From RI-153 sp963752935 (lineage in GTDB: Bacteria > Chloroflexota > Anaerolineae > Caldilineales > Caldilineaceae), in assembly GCA_963752935.1 (NCBI GenBank), contig CAVWAL010000023.1, forward strand, positions 806,001-870,000: DNA of 64,000 nucleotides, given 5' to 3'. This document shows, one piece after another, positions 17,667 through 26,716 of the stretch; position 1 is the stretch's first letter, and each line of letters begins with the position of its first letter. A program made the translations under genes and the position numbers. The notes below the pieces were generated by a model. The model was given only the letters and a program-made list of their open reading frames with translations, did not search any database and had not been told where the DNA came from.

Positions 17667-17672
17667 TAAAAT
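17667..17672 (+). promoter_or_regulatory. possible extended -10 promoter of recN
   Basis: TGCTAAAAT (TAAAAT at 17667-17672) is an extended -10, with a weak TTATCG 16 bases upstream, 48 bases before the chosen recN start. The rest of the 310-base tatA-recN gap shows no other recognisable feature. Confidence 0.4.
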
Positions 17673-17719
17673 TGTTCTACGGCCAACCGCTTGACCGAAG
17701 CAGAGATTCAGGGCGTTCC

Positions 17720-19591
17720 ATGTCCAAGTCACCGATTCAAACAAAATCAATCCAATCGATGCAACCTTCTGCCGGCGCTGCCTTACTGGAACTGCACATT
17801 CGCAATTTCGCCATCATTGATGAGTTGCAGATCAATTTTCACGGTGGCCTGAATGTGATCACAGGGGAGACCGGCGCCGGCAAGTCGATCATCATCGACG
17901 CGCTCGGCCTGCTCTTAGGGGATCGCGCCACCGAGGAGATGATCCGCGCCGAGACCGATCGTGCCGAGATCGAAGCGATCTTCCGTATTGGCGCCGCCGG
18001 TTCGGACGAGAGCGCGGCTGCCGATCTGGCCGCTGCCATCCTGCCGCTGCTCGAAGCCGAAGGGCTCGACGACCCCGATTCACCCGACACGCTGATCCTC
18101 AATCGCGAGGTGCGCCGCAGTGGACGCAACATTGCGCGCATCAATGGACGCTCGGTGACCCTGCAACTGCTCAGCGAAGTCGCCGGCTACCTGGTCGATA
18201 TTCACGGGCAGGGAGAGCACCTCAATCTGCTCACGCCCAAGACGCACATCCACCTGCTGGATCGCTACGCCGGTCTCATGCCCGCCCGCCGTGAACTGGC
18301 GGACTATGTGCGCAAGCTTCACGCTGTGCGCGGGGAGCTCAACCGTCTGCGCCAGGATGCCCGCACCATCGCCCAACGACTCGATCTGTTGCAGTTCCAG
18401 GTTGAAGAGATCGACGCCGCCCGCCTGCAAGCTGGCGAGGAAGAGGAATTGGAAAACGAGCGACGTCGCCTGGGCAACGCCGAAACACTGCTGCAACTCG
18501 CCCAAAGCGCAGGAACGGTGCTCAGCGAGGGCGACGGTGAAACCCTGGGCGCAATCGATCAGATCAGCGAAGCCGTTGGGCGTATGGAGCGGCTTGCCCG
18601 CATCGACGCCGATATGCAGGATCTGGCCGATACCGGTCAATCGTTGCTCGAACAGATAGCAGATCTCGCCCGCGATCTGCAGGACTACGCCGAGAATATC
18701 GAGTTCAACCCTGCTCGCCTCGCTGACGTTGAGGAACGGCTGCAGCTAATCAGCGGGCTGCGCCGCAAATACGGCGACAGCATTGAGGATGTAATCGCCT
18801 TTGGCGCCCACGCCCAGGCCGAACTCGATTCACTGAGCGACTGGGAGATCAAAACCGCTTCGCTCGAAAAGGACGAAGACGCGCTGTTGCATACAATCGG
18901 CAAACTGGGGGCAGCGCTCAGTCTGGCCCGTGCCGAGGCTGGGGAGAGGATCGGGCGTCAGGTCGAAACCGAGTTGGCCGAGCTACGCATGGCCCACGCC
19001 CACTTTGGCGTCGCCGTCGAACAACAGGAACGACCCGACGGCGCCTTTCTGCCCGATGGGCGACGTGTAGCCTTCGACAGCACCGGCGTTGATCATGTGG
19101 AATTTCTAATCAGCGCCAACCCTGGCGAGCCGCTGCGCCCAATGGCCCGCGTGGCATCGGGCGGCGAGACCGCACGCCTCATGCTGGCGCTCAAGAGTGT
19201 GTTGGCCCACGCCGATGCCACGCCCACGCTGGTCTTCGACGAGATCGACCAGGGTATCGGCGGCCGTGTGGGCGCTGTGGTCGGCGAAAAACTGTGGCGG
19301 CTTACAGGCCAATTCGCTCCTCAGGCCGGGCACATCAGCCATCAGGTCCTCTGTATCACCCACTTGCCGCAATTGGCCGCGTTCGGTGACCGCCATCTGA
19401 CCGTCAATAAGCGCGTGTATGAGAACGACGGTCACCTGCGCACCGGGACGGTTGTCTGTGCCATCGACAGCGAAGAGCGGATCCGCGAGTTGATGCAAAT
19501 GTTGGGCGCCACCACCGACGCCGGGCGCAAGTCGGTGGAAGAAATGTTGCAGGAAGTCGGCCAGGTAAAAGGGAGCACCGAAAATTTATGA
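17720..19591 (+). CDS. recN: DNA repair protein RecN
   Basis: A 623-residue SMC-like ATPase acting early in double-strand-break repair. After a ~22-residue N-terminal leader the ATPase half begins (LLELHIRNFAIIDEL), with Walker A GETGAGKS at about residues 49-56. VDIHGQGEHLNLL follows, then two long coiled-coil arms around a central region. The second ATPase half has the signature ASGGETARLMLALK, Walker B LVFDEIDQGIGGR and the CITHLPQLAAFGD switch. Length and order match the family. The ATG at 17720 is used; 17759 is another candidate, and no strong Shine-Dalgarno sequence decides between them. The stop codon overlaps the next gene by four bases (ATGA), so translation of the two is probably coupled. 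Confidence 0.95.
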   Translation: MSKSPIQTKSIQSMQPSAGAALLELHIRNFAIIDELQINFHGGLNVITGETGAGKSIIIDALGLLLGDRATEEMIRAETDRAEIEAIFRIGAAGSDESAAADLAAAILPLLEAEGLDDPDSPDTLILNREVRRSGRNIARINGRSVTLQLLSEVAGYLVDIHGQGEHLNLLTPKTHIHLLDRYAGLMPARRELADYVRKLHAVRGELNRLRQDARTIAQRLDLLQFQVEEIDAARLQAGEEEELENERRRLGNAETLLQLAQSAGTVLSEGDGETLGAIDQISEAVGRMERLARIDADMQDLADTGQSLLEQIADLARDLQDYAENIEFNPARLADVEERLQLISGLRRKYGDSIEDVIAFGAHAQAELDSLSDWEIKTASLEKDEDALLHTIGKLGAALSLARAEAGERIGRQVETELAELRMAHAHFGVAVEQQERPDGAFLPDGRRVAFDSTGVDHVEFLISANPGEPLRPMARVASGGETARLMLALKSVLAHADATPTLVFDEIDQGIGGRVGAVVGEKLWRLTGQFAPQAGHISHQVLCITHLPQLAAFGDRHLTVNKRVYENDGHLRTGTVVCAIDSEERIRELMQMLGATTDAGRKSVEEMLQEVGQVKGSTENL

Positions 19592-20937
19592 AGCGGACTC
19601 ATCTCGCCTTTCGTCTGTTTTACCTGATGCTGCTTGGGCTAGGGCTGACCCTGCCCGTGCTTGGCGAAGTGTTGGCCGCCCCCAATCAACAAGAAAATTT
19701 ATCGGCCTCTGCATACGTCTTGAGTTTCAACGGCGCCGTGACGCCCGTCCTGCATGAGTATCTGCACGATGGCATTGAGGCTGCCCAGGCCGTCGATGCC
19801 GCCGTGGTGATCTTGCAGCTTGACACCCCGGGTGGCAGCGTGGAAGTGACCAAACGGATCATCCAATCTATGCTGGCGTCGCCGGTGCCGATCGTCGTCT
19901 ATGTGGCGCCTTCTGGCGCGCAGGCCGGCAGCGCGGGGACATTCATCACCCTGGCCGGGCATGCGGCGGCGATGGCGCCGGGCAGCAGCATCGGCGCGGC
20001 CAGCCCAGTCGGCGCAGGCGGCGAAGATGTGGGCGAGACGATGCAGGCCAAGGTGACCAATATCCTGGCCGCCGACATCGAAAATCTGGCGGCGCGGCGT
20101 GGCGAAGATGCGGTGACCTGGGCAATTGCAGCCGTGGAAGAGGCCGCAGCCGCCACCGCCAATCGGGCGCTCGAATTGGGGGTCATCGACTTTATCGCCA
20201 CCGACGTTGGCGATCTGCTCGCCCAGTTGGACGGCTTCACGGTGACGGTTCAAGATCAACCGGTCACGTTGAAGACCGCCAACGCCCTGATCCTGCCATT
20301 GGAAATGAGCGGGCTGCAGGAATTTTTGAACTTCATCACCAACCCGTCGGTCGCCACGATTTTGCTCACCCTGGGTTCGCTCGGCCTCATCGCCGAAATC
20401 TACAGCCCAGGCACCTTTATCCCCGGCACCGTCGGCTTGATCAGCCTCTTGCTTGGTCTTTACGCCCTCGGGCAGCTCGATGCCAACTTCGCCGGATCGG
20501 CGCTGATCCTGCTCGCGCTGATCCTCTTCGTGGCAGAAGCGGTGACACCCACCTTCGGCGCGCTGGCGACAGGCGGTGTCGCCGCCTTTATTTTCGGCAG
20601 TGCCCTGCTTTTCGACGCCCCAGGGCTCTCGGTGCCGTGGCCGATGATTATTGGGTTGGCGGCGGCTATGGGTCTTTTTACCGTCTTTGCGGGCGGAAAG
20701 GCGCTGGCGGCCCAACGCCGCCAGCCATACGGCGGCAGCGAAGGGATGATTGGCAAAGTGGCGCACGTGCGTACCGCCTTCGACGACGAGGGGCATGGCA
20801 GGGTCTTCTACGCCGGTGAGTTGTGGAATGCGCTGTTGCCCACGGCTGCCGACGGCGGCGGCAAGCCTGCCCTCGGCGAGGAAGTTGAAATTGAGGCCGT
20901 TCACGGCTACACTTTGGTTGTCAGACCACACAAATAG
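19588..20937 (+). CDS. NfeD-family membrane-bound serine protease (ClpP class)
   Basis: A 449-residue long-type NfeD protein. An N-terminal signal/anchor (FYLMLLGLGLTLPVLGEVLA) is followed by a ClpP-like protease domain (about 40-235) with VVILQLDTPGGSVEV, the catalytic Ser segment APSGAQAGSAGTF and GAASPVGAGG. Four or five membrane helices (about 265-400) come next, then a C-terminal OB-fold NfeD domain (GMIGKVAHVRTAF to GYTLVVRPHK). The family cleaves membrane substrates such as stomatin partners; no stomatin gene follows here. It overlaps recN by four bases, an unusual pairing between DNA repair and membrane proteolysis that may be only positional. Confidence 0.9.
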   Translation: MKRTHLAFRLFYLMLLGLGLTLPVLGEVLAAPNQQENLSASAYVLSFNGAVTPVLHEYLHDGIEAAQAVDAAVVILQLDTPGGSVEVTKRIIQSMLASPVPIVVYVAPSGAQAGSAGTFITLAGHAAAMAPGSSIGAASPVGAGGEDVGETMQAKVTNILAADIENLAARRGEDAVTWAIAAVEEAAAATANRALELGVIDFIATDVGDLLAQLDGFTVTVQDQPVTLKTANALILPLEMSGLQEFLNFITNPSVATILLTLGSLGLIAEIYSPGTFIPGTVGLISLLLGLYALGQLDANFAGSALILLALILFVAEAVTPTFGALATGGVAAFIFGSALLFDAPGLSVPWPMIIGLAAAMGLFTVFAGGKALAAQRRQPYGGSEGMIGKVAHVRTAFDDEGHGRVFYAGELWNALLPTAADGGGKPALGEEVEIEAVHGYTLVVRPHK

Positions 20938-20991
20938 CGGATTTTACGCCGCGCTTCACTCAACTCAATCCCACAAAAGGAGTCAACCCCG

Positions 20992-21963
20992 ATGAACTAC
21001 GTGCTACTCGGCCGCACCGGCGTGCGTGTTTCGGAGCTTTGCTTCGGCACCATGTCCTTCGGCGACATCGCCGACGAAGCCGAATCCAAGAAGATGTTCA
21101 ACCGCTGCCTGGATGCAGGCATTAACTTCTTCGACTGCGCCAACGTCTATGCAGGAGGTCGTTCTGAGGAGATCCTGGGCGATCTGATCCAGGGGAAGCG
21201 CGATGAGTTGGTGATTACGTCTAAGGTCTTCGGCAAGGTAGGCAACGATGTCAATGCCGGGGGTCTCTCGCGGCGGCACATGAAGCTGGCCGTGGAAGAC
21301 AGTCTGCGCCGTCTGAAGACGGATCGGTTGGATCTCTACTTTGTGCATCAGTTCGACAAGAACACGCCCATCGAAGAGGTTGTGCGCGGCCTGGATGAAC
21401 TGGTGCAAGAGGGGAAGATCCTCTACCCCGCTGTGAGCAACTGGGCCGCCTGGCAGATCATGAAGGCGTTGGGCACATCGGCACGCGAAGGGCTTTCTCG
21501 CTTCCAGTGCATCCAGCCCATGTACAATCTGGTCAAGCGCCAGGTTGAGGTTGAAATTCTACCCCTGGCCCGGGAAGAGAATCTGTCCGTGATCCCATAC
21601 AGCCCGTTAGGTGGGGGTCTCTTCACAGGCAAATACGGCAAGCAGAGCAAGCCAGAAGAGGGCCGCCTGGTGCAGAATCAAATGTACATGAAACGCTACA
21701 GCGTGGACTTCTACTATGAAGTGGCCGAAAACTTTACCCAACATGCCAAAGACAAAGGCGTGCATCCCGCTACCCTGGCCGTGGCCTGGGTGCTCCACAA
21801 CCCTGCCGTCACCGCGCCCATCATCGGCGCCCGCAATGTAGGACAGCTTGAATCCTCCCTTGCCGCCGTCGACGTCGCCATGACCGACGAATGGTGGCAG
21901 GAGATCGCCAACATGTCCTATACGCCACCGCCGCCCACGGATCGGCTGGAAGAGCAGAAGTAG
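20992..21963 (+). CDS. aldo/keto reductase
   Basis: A 323-residue (alpha/beta)8 NADPH-dependent oxidoreductase of the voltage-gated-potassium-channel-beta/YajO-like group. The start MNYVLLGRTGVRVSELCFGTMSFG is typical. The catalytic tetrad is visible: Asp in NFFDCANVY, Tyr in the same segment, Lys in VITSKVFG and His in YFVHQFD. The cofactor-binding motif SPLGGGLFTGKYG and PIIGARNVGQLESSL follow. The substrate is unknown. AAAGGAG stands 12 bases before the ATG. It follows the NfeD gene by 54 bases and ends in a perfect palindromic terminator shared with the converging DUF3179 gene. Confidence 0.92.
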   Translation: MNYVLLGRTGVRVSELCFGTMSFGDIADEAESKKMFNRCLDAGINFFDCANVYAGGRSEEILGDLIQGKRDELVITSKVFGKVGNDVNAGGLSRRHMKLAVEDSLRRLKTDRLDLYFVHQFDKNTPIEEVVRGLDELVQEGKILYPAVSNWAAWQIMKALGTSAREGLSRFQCIQPMYNLVKRQVEVEILPLAREENLSVIPYSPLGGGLFTGKYGKQSKPEEGRLVQNQMYMKRYSVDFYYEVAENFTQHAKDKGVHPATLAVAWVLHNPAVTAPIIGARNVGQLESSLAAVDVAMTDEWWQEIANMSYTPPPPTDRLEEQK

Positions 21964-21980
21964 ACAAGCGCAGAATGATC

Positions 21981-22032
21981 AAGAGTAACTGTTCAGGTGC
22001 GACGCCGGCGTCGCACCTGAACAGTTACTCTT
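21981..22032. terminator. 52-bp perfect palindrome, bidirectional terminator
   Basis: The 26-base half AAGAGTAACTGTTCAGGTGC plus GACGCC is followed directly by its exact complement, ending CTTTTTC on the plus strand. It lies between the converging aldo/keto reductase and DUF3179 genes and contains the DUF3179 stop codon. Confidence 0.8.
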
Positions 22033-23203
22033 TTTCTTGTTTACCCTCCCCGCCATAGACCGCGCCGCCAGGGTGAAACTCACTCCAACCCATCCACCGT
22101 TGCCGGCTCACCGGCAGAGCGGTCAGCGCATTGCCGGCGTTCCCCATTGGGTTTCCGGTGCTTGTCCACTGCTCATCGTCCTCCTCACCGAGGAGGTTCC
22201 CATCCTGATAGTGTAGAGCCACAACATGGCCATTGATCACGCGATCAAAGGCGCGCACCCGGTCGGGGGCTTGTTCGTAGAGGAGAGCAATGGGCCGATC
22301 CCCAACCTGGTCATTGATCAGGGTGTGGCTGTGTAGCAGCGAGATCGGGTAGGCCTTGGCCTCCCCGCCAACCACGATCCCGGCAACCAACTCATGTCCC
22401 GGCAGGCGTGGATCGATGCCGTGCAGGCCGGGGAGTTCTAGCGTGCGGGCATTGGTCGCCGTCGTCAACATGTGTTCCACGGTGGCGCGCGGGAGTATGC
22501 CTGACCACTGTTCTGGTTCGAGGACAACGACGCTTTCTGGATGTTCAGACCTCCAGGCGGCCCAGGTCATCTGTTCCCCGCCCAGCGGAAGGAGCTGTCT
22601 GCCCCGCAAAGGCCCCGCCAATCCTTCGCCGGTAGCGTGCTGCCACAGCGTTCCCGTTTCTCGATCGCGCATAATCATGTTACGTCGCCAGACTGCGCTG
22701 ACCGTAAATGTCAGCGTCTTCCCGTCTACATTGGCGGCATACACGATGCCGCTGCGGCAAGCCTGTCACCACCCGGCCAGGATCGCCTCACCGCCGATCT
22801 GATCGTTGACGAGATGATGCGGCACCAGGACGGCAAGCGGCCAGGCGCAACTCTGATCCTTGCCCACAAAGCCCAGCACCGGCGCGCTCTCCCCCAGGCC
22901 CGCTGCGGCAGCCGCGGCATGGCGCGGATGATCCAATGCCACGAGCGCACGATTCGCCCGAAAGAAACCGGCCAACATCCCCAGGATCAGGATGATCCCC
23001 AGCCAGATCGCCTGGCCCCAACTCGGGTTCAGCGCATAGGCAATCAGGGCAAGCGCGCCGGCGGTCAAGCCAAAGCCCAGGTTCACGCGGCGGATGTGAT
23101 AGAGATAGCCGATACCCAGCCGCGGGAAGAAGGTGATCCATTGGTAGCTGAAAAGCCCGGCAACGGCGACGATGAAGGCAAGAACCGAAAACAGAATCGA
23201 CAT
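22025..23203 (-). CDS. DUF3179 membrane protein with in-frame UGA at a conserved Cys (candidate selenoprotein)
   Basis: One open frame of 392 codons is interrupted only by TGA at 22768-22766 (codon 146). Residues 1-85 hold three transmembrane helices. From about 108 a DUF3179 domain begins (VLGFVGKDQSCAWPLAVLV, then HHLVNDQIGGEAIL). The family motif at this point is [TY]-CPLC-xSxIVF; here it reads GW-UGA-QACRSGIVY, so the UGA replaces exactly the first Cys of CxxC. The frame continues with VDGKTLTFTVSAV, MRDRETGTLWQHATGEGLAGPL and a second DUF3179 repeat (GEAKAYPISLLHSHTLIND). A 7-bp hairpin (GCGGCAT-CGTGT-ATGCCGC) starts 14 bases after the UGA, as expected for a bacterial SECIS. AAAGGAAAG precedes the ATG. 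It is either a selenoprotein or a gene with a Cys-to-stop change. Confidence 0.7.
22734..22768 (-). promoter_or_regulatory. candidate bacterial SECIS element after UGA
   Basis: UGA at 22768-22766; stem GCGGCAT at 22752-22746, loop CGUGU at 22745-22741, stem ATGCCGC at 22740-22734. The stem is a perfect 7 bp, the loop has G as its second base, and there are 20 bases between the UGA and the loop. As I remember them, bacterial SECIS rules are a small loop, a G among its first two bases, and 16-37 bases from the UGA. A GC-rich chance hairpin cannot be excluded. Confidence 0.45.
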
Positions 23204-23259
23204 CCTGGCTTTCCTTTCGACCGATCTATAGCCTCTGCTTGAATGGATTCAACCGCGCA

Positions 23260-25971
23260 TCACTCCAGGATCGAGATCTGCCCCGAAGATCCGTCTACGC
23301 GCACACGTTGCCCCGTTTGGAGACGTTCGGTTGCCCTATCTACGCCCACGACAGCGGGGATGCCGTATTCGCGCGCGACGACGGAACCATGCGTCATGAG
23401 GCCGCCGACTTCCATCACCAGGCCGCCGGCGGCAAGGAAGAGCGGTGTCCACGCCGGGTCGGTGCCGGGGCAAACCAGAATCTCGCCGGGAGCTAGGTTG
23501 GCCCCGTGGGGATCGAAGACCACGTGGACAACCCCCTCAACAATCCCCGGCGACACCGGGCTGCCGGTGATCAAGTGATCGTCTCCGTCACCGGTGGCCG
23601 CACCCAATCCTTCGTAGAAGGTGCGTCCGTCGCCCAAGAGGAGGCGCGGCACCTGTCGTCTGCGTTTCTCGCGATCATACTCGGCGCGGCGCCGGGTGAC
23701 CAGCGCTCTCCAGTCGCGCTTTTCACCCAACGCCAACTGTTTTAGTTCACTCATATGGAGGAAGACCAGATCATCGGGTTGATCCAAGACGCCCTGTTCT
23801 ACCAGTTCCTCGCCCCGTTCCAGCAAGGCCTGGCGCAGAATGCCAAGGCAACGAACTATATAGAACTTGGGGCTTTCGCGCAGTCCGGCCAGGACCCGCA
23901 GACGGCGCGCCACCCAGCGTATCATCCGTGCCCGGCGTTGCCCGTTCGGCCCCTGGGCAGCCAGCGACGCGTAGCGCTCAATGGACGCTTCGGCCGCGGC
24001 CGCTCCTCGTCGAAAGACTCGATCTGGCGCTTGTTTTTCGTCCTCGATGTGCAGATAGTTTTGCACCATCTGGAAAACCTGGGTCGGGTTCTCACGCCAG
24101 CGTGGTCGCCCAAAGTCGATCTCCGCCAGCCCGCGCATACCATAGCGATCGAGAAATGCGGCTACCGCGGCTTGCACCACATAGGGCAATGTCCCTTGCT
24201 GATAGGCGAGGGCCAGCTTGGCCGGCTCACCGTCGAGGATCAATTGGGCGGCGGCGGCATCCTGACGGATCACAGAGGCAACCGTCCACAAGGTAAGGTC
24301 CATCTCGGTGGTGACATTGTGCGGCAACCCGCGGGTGATCTCCAACGGATCGGCCAGTGTGCCGCTGGTGTCGGCTTTGAAGAGGGGAGTGGTCAACCTC
24401 AGCCAGCCGTTAATCATGGCCACCCCTACGGCAACCCGCGGTACCAGGCGCGGCAGCGCCCAGGGCACCATCTCATACAAGGTCGATTCAAATTCTGCCA
24501 TCCATTGGGCCAGTGTGGTCGTTCGCGACACTCGCTGCTGCAGGTCGCGCAGCACTTCATCCAGGGTTTGTTCAAATTCCCTGCGGCTCTGTTCGGGCTG
24601 TCTCAGACTGCCTAAAAAGAAACGCAACGCACTCGCAAACGGCGGCAAGATACGTCGAACCGTCTGCCTCGTCGGTCTGTCGCGCAGCACCGTCAGGCGT
24701 GGATCGTCGAGGATCGTGGCCAGGGCCTGGCCAACGCTGGGTTCGATGACCGACAGCGCGTTCGTGACCAGTGTGCGGCTGAACCGGGTCTGCAACAACG
24801 GGTCGATGCGCGCCCACAGCCGTTCCCCTGCGCTGTAGAGCACCGACTGGGTTTCGGCGGTGGCGGTAGAATATCCGTAGAGCCTGGCGCCACCGGCGAA
24901 GACGCCGCGGATTGTATCCTGGCCCAGCGGTGTCATGGGATCGAGCATGCCTTGCACAGCGCCAAAGGAAAAGTAGACGTTCAGCCGGCCCTGTGCTTCG
25001 CTTTGGGGCAGCGGGTAAAGTGAGGTGATGGGCCGCGCCTGCAACAGGTAGAGTCGCCCCTGCCCGTAGGCCCATTCGATGTCCTGCGGGCTGCCGTAGA
25101 AATTGGCCACACGCCGGCCTAGAACGGTCAACTCCTGGATCTGGGCATCCGATAGGGCCGGCTGATCGCCATGATCCATAAGCTCAGTATGAGTACCGCC
25201 GCCGCCAACACCCCGGATCACCGTTGCTTTTGCCCCCAATCGCCGTTTCAAAACCTGGGCCGTTGCCGTCTCCACCACATAGTGATCGGGTTCGACCAGT
25301 CCACTGACCAACGCCTCGCCAAGACCAAGCGTTGCATCGATGACGGTTTGTTCACGTGAACCATTGAGTGGATTGGCGGTAAAGAGGACGCCCGACGTAT
25401 CGCTCTGCACCATCTCTTGCACCACGACGGCCAACGAGACGAGATCGTGATCGATTTCGTTGCGGCTGCGATAGCCGATGGCGCGTGCCGTCCACAGGCT
25501 GCCCCAGCAGTTACGCACGGCTTCTAGCAACGCCTGCTCACCCAGCACGTTGAGGTAGGTATCCTGCTGCCCCGCAAACGACATATCGGGCAGGTCTTCG
25601 GCGGTGGCGGAAGAACGCACAGCCACCGCCGGCGCGCCCAGATCGGCGTAGGCGCGCCGGACTTCGGCGGCGACGACGGCAGGCATCTCCGTCTGGCTGA
25701 AACGGTCGCGGATCCGCTGAGACGTCTCTTCCAGCGCGTCGGGGAGATCGGTGGATGTGGCGCGGATCTGAGAGGCGATCCAGCCGCGCAGATCGTTCTG
25801 GTCCACGAAGGCATTGTATGCCCTGGTGGTCAGCATAAAGCCGCCGGGCACCGGAAAGTGGGCCTGGGCGAGCAGAGCCAGGTTGTTTCCCTTGCCGCCC
25901 ACCGTGGCAAGCGTGGCATCGGGTGAATCGAGAAGAAGCAAAGTGCCGGCGGGGTTGAGGGTGGTGGTCAT
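23260..25971 (-). CDS. PEP/pyruvate-binding phosphotransferase, rifampin-phosphotransferase (RPH) architecture
   Basis: A 903-residue ATP-dependent dikinase. Residues about 15-330 are the PEP-synthase ATP-binding domain (ATVGGKGNNLALLAQ, PAVAVRSSATAEDLPDMSFAGQQDTYLNV, MVQSDTSGVLFTANP). A long central domain (about 350-790) follows. The last 90 residues are the swivelling phosphohistidine domain with the catalytic His at about 861 (GGLMTHGSVVARE). There is no PEP-binding TIM barrel at the end, so this is not PpsA or PPDK; the ATP-grasp, middle domain and His order is that of rifampin phosphotransferases. The substrate is not evident, and the family also has members not tied to antibiotics. A TetR gene lies 129 bases upstream on the same strand and may control it. 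Confidence 0.82.
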   Translation of the reverse strand: MTTTLNPAGTLLLLDSPDATLATVGGKGNNLALLAQAHFPVPGGFMLTTRAYNAFVDQNDLRGWIASQIRATSTDLPDALEETSQRIRDRFSQTEMPAVVAAEVRRAYADLGAPAVAVRSSATAEDLPDMSFAGQQDTYLNVLGEQALLEAVRNCWGSLWTARAIGYRSRNEIDHDLVSLAVVVQEMVQSDTSGVLFTANPLNGSREQTVIDATLGLGEALVSGLVEPDHYVVETATAQVLKRRLGAKATVIRGVGGGGTHTELMDHGDQPALSDAQIQELTVLGRRVANFYGSPQDIEWAYGQGRLYLLQARPITSLYPLPQSEAQGRLNVYFSFGAVQGMLDPMTPLGQDTIRGVFAGGARLYGYSTATAETQSVLYSAGERLWARIDPLLQTRFSRTLVTNALSVIEPSVGQALATILDDPRLTVLRDRPTRQTVRRILPPFASALRFFLGSLRQPEQSRREFEQTLDEVLRDLQQRVSRTTTLAQWMAEFESTLYEMVPWALPRLVPRVAVGVAMINGWLRLTTPLFKADTSGTLADPLEITRGLPHNVTTEMDLTLWTVASVIRQDAAAAQLILDGEPAKLALAYQQGTLPYVVQAAVAAFLDRYGMRGLAEIDFGRPRWRENPTQVFQMVQNYLHIEDEKQAPDRVFRRGAAAAEASIERYASLAAQGPNGQRRARMIRWVARRLRVLAGLRESPKFYIVRCLGILRQALLERGEELVEQGVLDQPDDLVFLHMSELKQLALGEKRDWRALVTRRRAEYDREKRRRQVPRLLLGDGRTFYEGLGAATGDGDDHLITGSPVSPGIVEGVVHVVFDPHGANLAPGEILVCPGTDPAWTPLFLAAGGLVMEVGGLMTHGSVVAREYGIPAVVGVDRATERLQTGQRVRVDGSSGQISILE

Positions 25972-26100
25972 CGATCCATCTCCTTAGACGATGGTACAAA
26001 ATGGAAGAGATCTGGTAACTGTTCAGTCTTACCGTGAATTCACTACAGGTATGGCATGCGGTCGATCGCTCAGGAATTCGGTTCTCTGGCAAACCCGTGT

Positions 26101-26703
26101 CTACTTGTGTAGACCGTGCAGCAGCACGTCGACAAAGAGATCCACATCGGCCAGGGCAGGGGCGGGCACGCCTGCCTGGATGAGTAGACGGCTGGTAAAC
26201 CAATGGGCAAAAAGTGTGCCCACGAACATCTGGGCAAAGGCCATATCGGGCATGGCGCGCACTTCATGGCGGCGATTGATCAACCCGATGAACGCCATCA
26301 GCCGCGGCAGCAGCTCTTCAGCCAGCAGAGGAATGTGACGCCCTTCGCACTCGATCAATTCAATCATGAGCAGGTTAAAAATGTGCGGCTGTTCATCCAG
26401 TTCGGCGATGGCACAATAGATGGCGCTGCGCAGCAGTTCGGCAAGGGTGTCCCCTTCCAATGCGGTGAGCTGCGGCATGATCTTCATGAGCGGGTGATGC
26501 ATCTTGATCACGGCCTCGAAGACGGCATCTTTGCCGGTAAAGTGATTGTAGATGCCGCCAACGGCCAGCCCTGCGCCTTCGGCAATCGAGCGCATGGATG
26601 TACCGTGATAGCCGCGCTGGGTGAACTGTGTATAGGCAGATTCGAGAAGGGCGGCGCGGGTGCGCTCTCCTTTGCTCAGATTGTCGTCGCTGGTTTCGGT
26701 CAC
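26101..26703 (-). CDS. TetR/AcrR-family transcriptional regulator
   Basis: A 200-residue regulator. The N-terminal DNA-binding domain is classic (RTRAALLESAYTQFTQRGYHGTSMRSIAEGAGLAVGGIYNHF, residues about 14-54, with the helix-turn-helix in the second half). The C-terminal ligand domain is helical and unassigned. A perfect 18-base palindrome 13 bases upstream of the start is the likely operator, so autorepression is expected. The dikinase gene follows on the same strand, and a membrane-protein gene starts on the other side of the operator; either could be a target. The ligand is unknown. Confidence 0.9.
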   Translation of the reverse strand: MTETSDDNLSKGERTRAALLESAYTQFTQRGYHGTSMRSIAEGAGLAVGGIYNHFTGKDAVFEAVIKMHHPLMKIMPQLTALEGDTLAELLRSAIYCAIAELDEQPHIFNLLMIELIECEGRHIPLLAEELLPRLMAFIGLINRRHEVRAMPDMAFAQMFVGTLFAHWFTSRLLIQAGVPAPALADVDLFVDVLLHGLHK

Positions 26704-26716
26704 AACACCCTCCGTT

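Noticed and set aside
22742..22744. GTG at 22744 as start of a separate DUF3179 protein
   Set aside because: It lies inside the conserved motif, in the same frame as the upstream half; a start there would remove the CxxC region and has no Shine-Dalgarno sequence.
26013..26024. Second copy of the 52-bp palindrome
   Set aside because: Only the 12-base GTAACTGTTCAG is shared and there is no inverted arm, so it is at most a decayed remnant.
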